Shown: positions 18,663 to 29,900 of the stretch, one piece after another
How the letters are laid out: each line of letters starts with the position of its first letter
How positions within the stretch are numbered: position 1 is the first letter of the stretch
Origin: Streptomyces sp. Root431
GTDB lineage: Bacteria; Actinomycetota; Actinomycetes; Streptomycetales; Streptomycetaceae
DNA: 64,000 nt
NCBI RefSeq assembly: GCF_001426585.1
Contig: NZ_LMEI01000007.1
Span: 812,476-876,475, forward strand
Direction: 5' to 3'
Translations under genes and position numbers: made by a program
Notes under the pieces: model-generated
Told to the model about the DNA's origin: nothing
Database searches by the model: none
What the model saw: only the letters and a program-made list of their open reading frames with translations

Positions 18663-19079
18663 TCACACCCGCTCGGCGAGCCCAGGAAAGGTTACGCCGC
18701 TGCCGCGCCAGCGGACCGCGCGTACCGCCGCCTCCCGCAGCGCGGCGGCCGCGTCGCGCCGCAGCGGGCCCTCGGCGGCCCTGACCAGGTCGGAGTAGAC
18801 CCCGGCCACCCGGTCCTCCAGGACGGCCGCGAGCCGCACGGCGCCCGCCGCGTCGGCGACCCGGAAGGGCAGCTCGTACGCGGCCGCCGCGACCGCCGGC
18901 GCGCCGCCGAGGTCCCGCACGGTGCGGCGCAGCGCGTCCCGGCGGGCCCGGTGGGCCTCGTAGGCGGCGGTGGCCTCCGCCCTGCGCTCCGTACCGATCC
19001 GGCCGCCGACGACCCCGTACCCGTACACCGCCGCGTGTTCGGCGGCCAGGGCCGCCTGGGCGGCGTCGAGGGCGCTCAT
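18663..19079 (-). CDS. Ferritin-like DUF4439 protein
   Basis: A 138-residue, almost entirely helical protein (ALDAAQAALAAEHAAVYGYGVVGGRI…AAYEAHRARRDALRRTVRDLGGAP). It fits the DUF4439 ferritin-like four-helix family, with the conserved E14-H15 and Y-x-Y of the first helix visible. Metal binding is possible but not established. Its ATG overlaps the stop of the upstream lipoprotein gene by four bases (ATGA), so the two are translationally coupled and probably act together. Confidence 0.8.
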   Translation of the reverse strand: MSALDAAQAALAAEHAAVYGYGVVGGRIGTERRAEATAAYEAHRARRDALRRTVRDLGGAPAVAAAAYELPFRVADAAGAVRLAAVLEDRVAGVYSDLVRAAEGPLRRDAAAALREAAVRAVRWRGSGVTFPGLAERV

Positions 19080-19636
19080 GCGGGTGCTCCTTCGGTCAGC
19101 AGGTAGGCGTGCGCGGCGCTCGCCGCCGCCACGGACGCGAGCAGCCGCGCGTACTCCGGCGGGGCCGTGAGCAGGGCGTTCGTGTGCCGGTCGGCGGCCT
19201 TGCGCTCGGCCGCCGCGAGCTCCTTGAGCGCCGCACGGGGGTCGGCCGGGGCCGGTACGGGCGCGGGTGCCGTCGACGCCGAAGCGGAGGCGGATACGGA
19301 AGGGGTGGGGGAGGTCGTCACGGGCTTCACCGTGGTCCCGCCCTCGCCCAGGGCCTTCGCGTGCGCCGCCACCGAGCGCCGCAGCGGGGTCAGCCGGGGT
19401 GCGAGCGCGGGATGCGCGGCGAGCGTCGTGTCGTAACGTTCCAGCAGGCCCCGCGCGGCGGTCACCGAGCGGAGCCGCAGCGCCGCCTCGGCGCGCGCCA
19501 CCCGCTCGGCCTCCAGTTCGGCGGCGCTCGGCTTCCGCGGGCCCTCGCCGCCCTCGGAGGAGGTGCAGCCCACGAGGGCCACCGCTCCCGCCGCCGCGCC
19601 CGCCCTGAGGAGTGCGCGCCTGCCCGTCGTCGTCAC
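19076..19636 (-). CDS. Putative Tat-exported lipoprotein, paired with the ferritin-like protein
   Basis: A 186-residue protein beginning TTTGRRALLRAGAAAGAVALVGC. The twin-arginine, hydrophobic stretch and LVGC lipobox predict Tat export and lipid attachment at C25 or thereabouts. The mature part has two helical regions (AELEAERVARAEAALRLRSVTAARGLLERY and ALKELAAAERKAADRHTNALL) separated by a Thr/Ser/Pro-rich linker. The helices resemble the ferritin-like protein downstream, so it may be a second, exported DUF4439-type protein. The start is GTG after GAGGGAGA. It is divergent from rimP. Confidence 0.78.
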   Translation of the reverse strand: MTTTGRRALLRAGAAAGAVALVGCTSSEGGEGPRKPSAAELEAERVARAEAALRLRSVTAARGLLERYDTTLAAHPALAPRLTPLRRSVAAHAKALGEGGTTVKPVTTSPTPSVSASASASTAPAPVPAPADPRAALKELAAAERKAADRHTNALLTAPPEYARLLASVAAASAAHAYLLTEGAPA

Positions 19637-19756
19637 GCTCTCTCCCTCGTCCGTCGTCCGTCGTCGAAGATCGTCGAGATCACCGCAGGCGAGCGTACCC
19701 GCGGGCCCCGGGGCGGTGGACGGCAACACCCTCCGGGACCGGATACCCTTTGGTCT

Positions 19757-19797
19757 GACACGCGACGACACGCGACGACACGCGACGACACGCGACG
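19757..19797. repeat. 10-bp tandem repeat, four exact copies, upstream of rimP
   Basis: The unit GACACGCGAC is repeated without change from 19757 to 19796, ending about 38 bases before the rimP start. It lies between the divergent lipoprotein and rimP genes. The period equals about one DNA helical turn. Confidence 0.85.
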
Positions 19798-19834
19798 AAC
19801 CCACAACAGCACACGCGGCCGAGGAGTCACCCGG

Positions 19835-20332
19835 ATGAGCACCACCCAGAGCGACAGGCTGCGCGGACTCCTTGAGCCGCTCGTCCACGCGAAGGACCTG
19901 GATCTGGAAGAGATCGAGGTGTCCCGGGCCGGCCGTCGTGGACTGCTGCGCGTGGTCGTCGATTCGGAAGAGGGCGTGGAGCTGGACGTCTGCGCCGAGC
20001 TGAGCCGTGAGATCTCCGAGAAGCTCGACGAGACCGACGTGATGGGCGAGGGCGAGTACGTCCTCGAAGTCAGCTCCCCCGGCGCCGACCGCCCCCTGAC
20101 CGAGCACCGCCACTACGTGCGGGCCACCGGCCGCCTGGCCAAGCTCCAGCTCGTCGAGGGCGACGAACTCGTCGCCCGGATCCTCGCCGTGGACGAGGAC
20201 GGCCTCGACCTCGAAGTGCCGGGTGTGAAGGGGCGCAAGCCCACCGCCCGCCGGGTCGAGTTCGCCGAGATCGCCAAGGCGCGTGTCGAGATCGAGTTCA
20301 ACCGCAAGGACAAGAAGGAAGAGGAGGCGTAG
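19835..20332 (+). CDS. rimP: Ribosome maturation factor RimP
   Basis: A 165-residue 30S subunit assembly factor. The N-terminal domain contains [59 protein letters not shown] residues, the diagnostic [11 protein letters not shown] follows, and a C-terminal SH3-like domain ends in a lysine/glutamate tail. ATG 19835 is about 8 bases after GAGGAG and matches the family start. The long open frame upstream is an artefact of GC content. It heads the operon rimP-nusA-ylxR-infB, with 2 bases between it and nusA. Confidence 0.96.
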   Translation: MSTTQSDRLRGLLEPLVHAKDLDLEEIEVSRAGRRGLLRVVVDSEEGVELDVCAELSREISEKLDETDVMGEGEYVLEVSSPGADRPLTEHRHYVRATGRLAKLQLVEGDELVARILAVDEDGLDLEVPGVKGRKPTARRVEFAEIAKARVEIEFNRKDKKEEEA

Positions 20333-20334
20333 CC

Positions 20335-21330
20335 GTGGACATCGACGTGAAGCTGCTCAAGGGCTTGGCGAATGAGAAGGAGATCTCCTTCGACCTGCTG
20401 GTCGAGGCGATCGAGTCGGCCCTCCTCATCGCGTACCACCGCACCCCCGACGCCCGCCGCCACGCGCGCGTGGAGCTGAACCGGCAGACCGGTCACGTGA
20501 CGGTGTGGGCGAAGGAGGACCCCTCCGAGCTGGAGGAGGGCCAGGAGCCCAAGGACTTCGACGACACCCCGTCGGACTTCGGCCGGATCGCGGCGAGCAC
20601 CGCCCGCCAGGTGATCCAGCAGCGACTGCGGGACGCCGAGAACGACGTGACGTTCGGCGAGTACGCGCGCCGCGAGGGCGACGTCGTCGCCGGTGTGGTG
20701 CAGCAGGGCAAGGACCCGAAGAACGTCCTGGTCCGTCTCGACGACAAGCTGGAAGCCATTCTTCCGGTGCAGGAGCAGGTGCCGGGCGAGGACTACTCGC
20801 ACGGTCTGCGGCTGCGGACGTACGTCGTCCGGGTGGCCCGTGGTGTCCGCGGTCCGTCCGTCACCCTTTCGCGCACGCACCCCAGCCTGGTGAAGAAGCT
20901 CTTCGCCCTGGAGGTGCCGGAGATCGCCGACGGTTCCGTCGAGATCTCCGCGATCGCCCGTGAGGCGGGTCACCGCACCAAGATCGCCGTGCGTTCCACC
21001 CGTTCGGGCCTGAACGCCAAGGGTGCCTGCATCGGCCCGATGGGCAGCCGCGTCCGCAACGTGATGGCGGAGCTGCTCGGCGAGAAGATCGACATCGTCG
21101 ACTGGTCGGACGACCCGGCCGAGATGGTGGCCAACGCGCTCTCCCCGGCGCGGGTCTCCAGGGTCGAGATCGTCGACATGGCCGCCCGGTCCGCCCGCGT
21201 GACGGTCCCCGACTACCAGCTGTCGCTGGCGATCGGCAAGGAGGGCCAGAACGCCCGCCTCGCCGCGCGCCTGACCGGCTGGCGGATCGACATCCGTCCG
21301 GACACGGAGCCGACCGGTCCGCAGGACTGA
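20335..21330 (+). CDS. nusA: Transcription termination/antitermination protein NusA
   Basis: A 331-residue RNA polymerase-associated factor that modulates pausing, termination and rRNA antitermination. The N-terminal domain (residues 1-~110), S1 domain ([22 protein letters not shown]) and two KH domains (…[19 protein letters not shown]…, [20 protein letters not shown]) are in the normal order. It lacks the C-terminal acidic repeats of enterobacterial NusA, as is usual in actinobacteria. The start is a GTG two bases after the rimP stop, preceded by GAGGAGG. Confidence 0.97.
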   Translation: MDIDVKLLKGLANEKEISFDLLVEAIESALLIAYHRTPDARRHARVELNRQTGHVTVWAKEDPSELEEGQEPKDFDDTPSDFGRIAASTARQVIQQRLRDAENDVTFGEYARREGDVVAGVVQQGKDPKNVLVRLDDKLEAILPVQEQVPGEDYSHGLRLRTYVVRVARGVRGPSVTLSRTHPSLVKKLFALEVPEIADGSVEISAIAREAGHRTKIAVRSTRSGLNAKGACIGPMGSRVRNVMAELLGEKIDIVDWSDDPAEMVANALSPARVSRVEIVDMAARSARVTVPDYQLSLAIGKEGQNARLAARLTGWRIDIRPDTEPTGPQD

Positions 21331-21404
21331 GACCGTTTTTGGCCAACAGCTGTTCGATTCTTGCCCTGAACGGGTGAGGTCGGTACGGGGAGGTAGACTT
21401 AATC

Positions 21405-21686
21405 GTGTCTGGCCGGACGCAAGCCCGCGTATGCCCTGAACGAACCTGTGTGGGATGTCGGGAGCGAGCGGCCAAGAGCGATCTACTGCGGATCGTGGTG
21501 AATAAGGACGAGTGTGTTCCGGATCATCGCGGTACGCTGCCCGGCCGGGGTGCGTACCTGCATCCCGCCGTGGTCTGTCTCGACCTGGCGGTCCGCCGCC
21601 GAGCGTTCCCGAGGGCCTTCAAGGTCCAGGGCCCGCTCGACACCGCGGCACTCCGTCACCACGTCGAGCGGTCGGCACCGCAGTGA
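21405..21686 (+). CDS. YlxR (DUF448) family RNA-binding protein
   Basis: A 93-residue basic protein with the YlxR signature RTCVGCRERAAKSDLLRIV and PGRGAYLHP. YlxR proteins sit between nusA and infB in most Gram-positive bacteria and are thought to bind RNA or the nucleoid. The GTG start follows GGGGAGG by 11 bases. The cysteine pair (C-x-x-C) is intact. Confidence 0.92.
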   Translation: MSGRTQARVCPERTCVGCRERAAKSDLLRIVVNKDECVPDHRGTLPGRGAYLHPAVVCLDLAVRRRAFPRAFKVQGPLDTAALRHHVERSAPQ

Positions 21687-21751
21687 AGAAGTACGGCACG
21701 GATCACCGTGCGGTCAGGTACCTCGCGAGTTGGAAGTAGGTCGAGATTGCG

Positions 21752-21794
21752 ATGAGCACTCGATGAGTACGCGATGAGTACGCCCATGAAGTAG
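21752..21794 (+). promoter_or_regulatory. Three overlapping mini-ORFs in the infB leader
   Basis: ATG at 21752, 21763 and 21774 open frames of 4, 4 and 6 codons: M-S-T-R-stop, M-S-T-R-stop and M-S-T-P-M-K-stop. Each stop overlaps the next start as ATGA. The last stop is 37 bases before the infB GTG. A 7-bp hairpin (GGTCCGG/CCGGACC, 21799/21800-21818) and the AGGAG site come in between. The arrangement suggests a translational-coupling or attenuation device for IF2 synthesis; this is inference. Confidence 0.5.
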
Positions 21795-21831
21795 CGACGG
21801 TCCGGCGGTAACCGGACCTAAAAGGAGCGAA

Positions 21832-24924
<3,093 letters not shown>

Positions 24925-24945
24925 TCGTCCGATCGCAGTAGCGAG

Positions 24946-24987
24946 CCGGGGCCGGTCGGCGGAAGTTATTCCGTCGATCGGCCCCGG
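24946..24987 (+). terminator. Strong hairpin after infB
   Basis: A 19-bp stem with two G-U pairs (CCGGGGCCGGTCGGCGGAA with TTCCGTCGATCGGCCCCGG) and a 4-base loop begins 22 bases after the stop. There is no U-tract. It may partly terminate or end-protect infB mRNA before the DUF503 gene. Confidence 0.65.
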
Positions 24988-25072
24988 CCGTTGCGTGTAC
25001 GGTTCTGGTGACCCTGCCGAGCGACGGCCCGGCAGGCCACCGAACCCGAACCGGCGGGACATCCGGCACCGC

Positions 25073-25366
25073 ATGTACGTGGGGACTCTGTCCTTCGATC
25101 TGCTCCTCGGCGACGTCCACTCGCTGAAGGAGAAACGCTCCGTGGTCCGCCCCATCGTCGCCGAGCTCCAGCGCAAGTTCTCTGTGAGCGCGGCCGAGGT
25201 CGGCGACCAGGACCTCCACCGCAGGGCCCGGCTGGGCGTCGCGCTGGTGGCCGGGGACCCCGGGTTCGTATCGGACGTGCTCGACCGCTGTGAGCGGCTC
25301 GTCGCCGCGCGTCCCGAGGTGGAGCTGCTTTCGGTGCGCCGAAGGCTCCACACTGATGAAGACTGA
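25073..25366 (+). CDS. DUF503 family protein (YlxP-like)
   Basis: A 97-residue protein with the YlxP/DUF503 signature: MYVGTLSFDLLLGDVHSLKEKRSVVRPIVAELQRKF at the start and ARLGVALVAGDPGFVSDVLDRCERLV later. Members sit between infB and rbfA in Gram-positive bacteria and have a ferredoxin-like fold. A role in ribosome or RNA metabolism is suggested only by position. The ATG 25073 is the family start. It is 29 bases from rbfA. Confidence 0.9.
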   Translation: MYVGTLSFDLLLGDVHSLKEKRSVVRPIVAELQRKFSVSAAEVGDQDLHRRARLGVALVAGDPGFVSDVLDRCERLVAARPEVELLSVRRRLHTDED

Positions 25367-25395
25367 TTGAGCAAGGCAAAGAAGGAGAAGGACCA

Positions 25396-25836
25396 GTGGC
25401 CGACAACGCGCGGGCGAAGAAGCTGGCAGACCTCATCCGGGAGGTGGTCGCCGAGAAGCTGCAGCGTGGCGTCAAGGACCCTCGCCTGGGTACGCACGTG
25501 ACCATCACGGACACCCGCGTCACCGGTGACCTGCGGGAGGCCACGGTCTTCTACACGGTCTACGGCGACGACGAGGACCGTGCGAGCGCCGCGGCCGGTC
25601 TGGAGAGCGCCAAGGGCGTCCTCCGTTCGGCCGTGGGCCGCGCGGCGGGGACCAAGTTCACCCCGACCCTGACGTTCATCGCCGACGCCCTTCCGGAGAA
25701 CGCCAAGACGATCGAGGACCTCCTCGACAAGGCGCGGGCCTCGGACGCTCAGGTGCGGGAGGCGTCCTCGGGCGCCGCCTTCGCGGGCGACGCCGACCCC
25801 TACAAGAAGCCGGGCGAGGACGAAGCCGCCGAATGA
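25396..25836 (+). CDS. rbfA: Ribosome-binding factor A
   Basis: A 146-residue KH-like 30S assembly factor needed for 16S 5' end maturation. Visible signatures are ARAKKLADLIREVVAEKLQRGVKDPRLGTHVTITDTRVTGDLREATVFYTVYG and a C-terminal …PTLTFIADALPENAKTIEDLLDKA. A charged tail follows. The GTG start follows AGAAGGAGAAGGA. Its stop overlaps the truB start by four bases. Confidence 0.95.
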   Translation: MADNARAKKLADLIREVVAEKLQRGVKDPRLGTHVTITDTRVTGDLREATVFYTVYGDDEDRASAAAGLESAKGVLRSAVGRAAGTKFTPTLTFIADALPENAKTIEDLLDKARASDAQVREASSGAAFAGDADPYKKPGEDEAAE

Positions 25837-26732
25837 GCAACGCAGCAAAGACGCCCGACGGCCTTGTCATCGTCGACAAGCCGTCGGGCTTCACTTCGCA
25901 TGACGTCGTGGCCAAGATGCGCGGGATCGCCAGGACCCGCCGCGTGGGCCATGCGGGCACGCTCGACCCCATGGCCACGGGCGTCCTCGTCCTCGGCGTG
26001 GAGCGGGCGACCAAGCTGCTCGGTCACCTCGCGCTGACCGAGAAGGAGTACCTGGGCACCATCCGCCTGGGCCAGACCACGATCACCGATGACGCCGAGG
26101 GCGAGATCACGGCGTCGGTCGACGCTTCGAAGGTCACCCGGGAGCAGATCGACGCGGGCGTGGCCGAGCTGACCGGCGACATCATGCAGGTGCCGTCGAA
26201 GGTCTCCGCGATCAAGATCGACGGCAAGCGGTCGTACGCGCGGGTGCGCGGCGGCGAGGAGTTCGAGATCCCGGCCCGCCCGGTCACCGTCTCCTCCTTC
26301 CGGGTGTACGACGTCCGCGAGGCGACCGCCGAGGACGGCACGCCCGTCATCGACCTCGTCGTCTCGGTCGTCTGCTCCTCCGGTACGTACATCCGGGCGC
26401 TCGCCCGGGACCTCGGTGCCGGGTTCGGCGTGGGCGGCCATCTGACCGCGCTGCGCCGCACCCGCGTCGGCCCGTACAAGCTGGACGCGGCCAGGACCCT
26501 GGACCAGCTCCAGGAGGAGCTCACGGTCATGCCGGTCGCCGAGGCGGCCGAGGCGGCGTTCCCGCGCTGGGACGTCGACGAGAAGCGGGCCAAGCTGCTC
26601 CTGAACGGCGTCCGGCTGGAGATGCCGTCCTACCCGGCGGGTCCGGTCGCGGTCTTCGGACCCGAGGGGACGCTGCTCGCGCTGGTCGAGGACCAGCGCG
26701 GCAAGGCCAAGAGCCTCGCCGTCTTCGGCTGA
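25833..26732 (+). CDS. truB: tRNA pseudouridine(55) synthase
   Basis: A 299-residue enzyme that makes pseudouridine 55 in the tRNA T-loop. The catalytic aspartate is D45 in GHAGTLDPMATGVL. GLVIVDKPSGFTSHDVV, the RSYARVRGGEEFE insertion and the C-terminal domain are present. It overlaps rbfA by ATGA, so it belongs to the rimP-infB operon. A strong terminator follows. Confidence 0.96.
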   Translation: MSNAAKTPDGLVIVDKPSGFTSHDVVAKMRGIARTRRVGHAGTLDPMATGVLVLGVERATKLLGHLALTEKEYLGTIRLGQTTITDDAEGEITASVDASKVTREQIDAGVAELTGDIMQVPSKVSAIKIDGKRSYARVRGGEEFEIPARPVTVSSFRVYDVREATAEDGTPVIDLVVSVVCSSGTYIRALARDLGAGFGVGGHLTALRRTRVGPYKLDAARTLDQLQEELTVMPVAEAAEAAFPRWDVDEKRAKLLLNGVRLEMPSYPAGPVAVFGPEGTLLALVEDQRGKAKSLAVFG

Positions 26733-26770
26733 GGTCCTCCGGGACCGGATCGTCTCCGGGACCGGAGCGT

Positions 26771-26810
26771 CACTGCGGGGCGGGCACGGATTCGTGCCCG
26801 CCCCGCAGTG
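26771..26810 (+). terminator. Terminator after truB
   Basis: A perfect 18-bp stem (CACTGCGGGGCGGGCACG and its complement) with loop GATT lies 38 bases after truB and is followed by TCTT. It marks the end of the rimP-truB operon. Confidence 0.85.
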
Positions 26811-26913
26811 TCTTCCGGGAGATTCACCCCATCGGGGAGGCGCTCGGAGTGAAACGGGGGAGCGCCGGGGGGCGCGTTTCCCGACTGGCTTCTCCGGGTG
26901 ATCACTGGCGACC

Positions 26914-26919
26914 TACGGT
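26914..26919 (+). promoter_or_regulatory. -10 box of a predicted leaderless promoter
   Basis: TACGGT lies exactly seven bases before the ATG at 26927. No Shine-Dalgarno is visible. No good -35 is seen. Confidence 0.45.
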
Positions 26920-26926
26920 CGACACC

Positions 26927-29900
26927 ATGGGACGCGGGGACCTGGCGACGCTGGTGGAAATCTGTGATCCGGCGGGCCGGCCGCGCGGTACCGGATTCCT
27001 CGCCGACCATCACGGCACGGTGGTCACCAGCCATGAGGCGGTCGACGGGCTCGCGCGCGTCGTCCTGCACGCCCCGGGCGACCTGACCTGGCTCGCCGAG
27101 GCCGAGGCCGTCACCGCCCTGCCGGAGAGCGGCCTCGCGCTCGTACGGACCGAGGGGCTCGGCGTCCGGCCCGTCGCACTCGCGACCCGCCCCGAGATCG
27201 AACCCGGCACGTACGTACGGATCGCCGCCCACGGCTGGCGCGAGGCGCGGGTCCTCGGCCCCGCCGCCGTCACGTACACCGCGTCCGACCGCTTCCACGT
27301 CCTCGCGGACGCCCTCGAACTCGCCATCGGCACCGAGGGCGCCGAGGCGCTCCGCATCGGCGGCCGGGCGGCGGGCGGCCCCGTCCTCGACACCGCCACC
27401 GGCACCGTCGTCGCCGTCCTCGGCACCGCTCTGCACGGCGAGCGCCCGGCCGCCGGATACGCGGTGCCGCTGCGGCCCGACGGCCCGCTCGCCGCCCTCC
27501 TCCGGCGCAACGCCGCCACCGTCCCCGCCTACGGACCCGACCTCAACCTCGCCGGAATCCTGGAGCTCACCGCCACCTCCACCGGCCCGGCGAGGGAACC
27601 CGACCCCTGGCCCGAGCCCGTCGAACGCCCCGAGTGCGTCCGGGAGTTCGCCCGCTTCACGGCGGGGGAGTCGCTCGTCCTCGCCGTGGTCGGCGCCCCC
27701 GGCACCGGCCGCACCACCGCCCTCGCCGCGCTCTGCGCCCGCCGCGCCCGGGGCGTCGCCCCCGCCCCCACCGTCCGGCTGCGCGGTGCCGACCTGCGCG
27801 CCGAGGACCACTCGCTCGCCGACGCCGTCGGCCGCGCCCTGCGCCAGGCGGGCCGGATCGTCGCCGCCTCCGGGGCCCTCGGCGACACCGCGACCGCCAC
27901 CCCCGAGAGGGCCGCCTCGCTCGCCCGGGAGGCGGGCCGCCCGCTCCTCGTCGTCCTCGACGGCCCCGAGGAGATGCCACCCCTCCTCGCCCACCGCCTC
28001 GCGGACTGGACCGCGGCCACCGAGCAGTGGCTGCGCGCCCACGGGGCTCGCCTGGTCACGGCCTGCCGCCCCGAGCACTGGGACCTGGCAGGCGCCCTCT
28101 ACGACCCGCGGGTCCTGCACCGGCCGGCGACACCGAGCGGGGACGGCCTGCCCGCGGCCCTCGTCCTCGGCCCCTACACCGAGGCCGAGGCGCGGGCCGT
28201 CCGGCAGGGGTACGGGATCGGGGAGACCGACCTCGCCGAGGCGGACGCCCGCCATCCGCTCGCCCTGCGGCTGCTCGCCGAGGTCCGGGCGGCGCTCCCG
28301 GGCGAGGTACCGGGGCGGCCGGGCCGGGAGGAGATCTTCACGGCCCACCTGGACCTGATGTGCCTGCGCGTCGCCGTCCGCGTCGCCGCGGGCTCCCGGC
28401 CGCTCGTCCGGGGCACCGCCGTACGCCTGCTCGCCGCCCGGGTCGCAGGGCAGGTCCACGAGGCCGCCCGCCGCTGTCTCGGCCCGGGCCACGGCGTCCT
28501 CGACCGGGCCTCCTTCGAGGAGCTCTTCCCGTGGCGCGAGGGGTGGGCCTCGGCCGTCCTCACCGAGGGCCTCCTCGTCCCCGCGGGCTCCGGCTACCGC
28601 TTCGCCCACGAGGAACTCGCCGACTGGCTCCAGTCCGCCCACCTCGACCTGGACGCGGCCCTGGACGCACTGGTCCACAGCAGGGGCGGGGGGACGGGCC
28701 GGGCGGGTCGGGGGACGGCCGAGGGGTCGGGTGCCCTTGCCGGGCCTGGGCTTGGGCTTGGGCCCGGGTCCGGGGCCGCGGCCGGGGGTGATGTGGGCCG
28801 GTGGTTCGGGGCCGGGTCCGGGGGGGATGCGGGTCAGTGGTTCGGGGCCGGGTCCGGGGCCGGTTCTGGTTCCGCTTCCGGTTCCGGTACCGGGTCCGCT
28901 TCGGGTTCCGCTTCCGGCTCCGGTTCCGGCTACGGGGCCGATTCGACTGGCGGTGTGGACCTCCGGGCGGGGTCCTCGCCGGGTGGGGCGCTCGTGTCCC
29001 TCGGGAGCGCCCCCGTCCCCGTATCCGTACCCGACCGGGGTGTCGTTCCCCCGGCCGCCGCCGACGTGCCCCGGCAGCGGACCGCCGCGGACGACGAGCC
29101 GTCGGCCGATCACCTCCCCGTGCCCCGCCACCGCATCGGCCCCGTCCTCCAGGCGCTGCTGCGCCTCCACCGCGAGGACGGGCCCGCCGCCCTCGCCGCG
29201 CGCCTCGCCGCGCTCGTCGACTCCCTCGACCGGTTCGCGGACGCCGCATGGGGAGCGGACGGGGACTCCCGTGCCCGGCCGCACGAGCACGCCGACGCCG
29301 TCTGGTGGGCGGTCCGCCTGCTCGGGGAGACCCTGCGCCGGGTGGGCGACCCGCGGCCGTACCTGCCCGTGCTCCGGTTCCTCGCCGACCGGATCGGCGG
29401 CCGGCGGGCGCGCCACCCGGTCTTCGCCGGGTTCGGCACCGCGTTCTGGCAGGGGCTCCCGCTCTGCGAGGACGAGCGGATCGACCTGCTGCGGCGGCTC
29501 GTGCCCGCCGACCCGCCGCCGGGCGCGGACGCGGACGGCGACCGGTGCCTCGACACCGTCGCCGGGCTGCTCGTCGCCGACCCCCGGGGCGTCCAGCCGC
29601 TGCTGTGCCGCTGGTTCGGCGACGAGCGCCCTCTGCCCTCCGCCCCGCACGCCACCGTCGCCACCGCCGCCCAGGCCCTCCTGCACACCCACAGGGGACT
29701 CGCCGTCGACGACCTGTGCGAGGCGCTCGTCTCCACCGCCCATCCGCTCGCCGACGGGCTCCTCGCCGCCCTCGCCGAGGACGAGCCCGCCGCGCTCTGC
29801 CGGGCCGTCGACCGCTGGGCCCACGACGACGGCCGCCCCGAGCGCCGCGTCGCCGCCGCCGCGTACGGACACCTCGTCGCCGGCCGGCTCACCGCCCCCG

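Noticed and set aside
19757..19797. CRISPR or iteron origin
   Set aside because: Ten-base units without spacers, no replication gene nearby and a housekeeping context.
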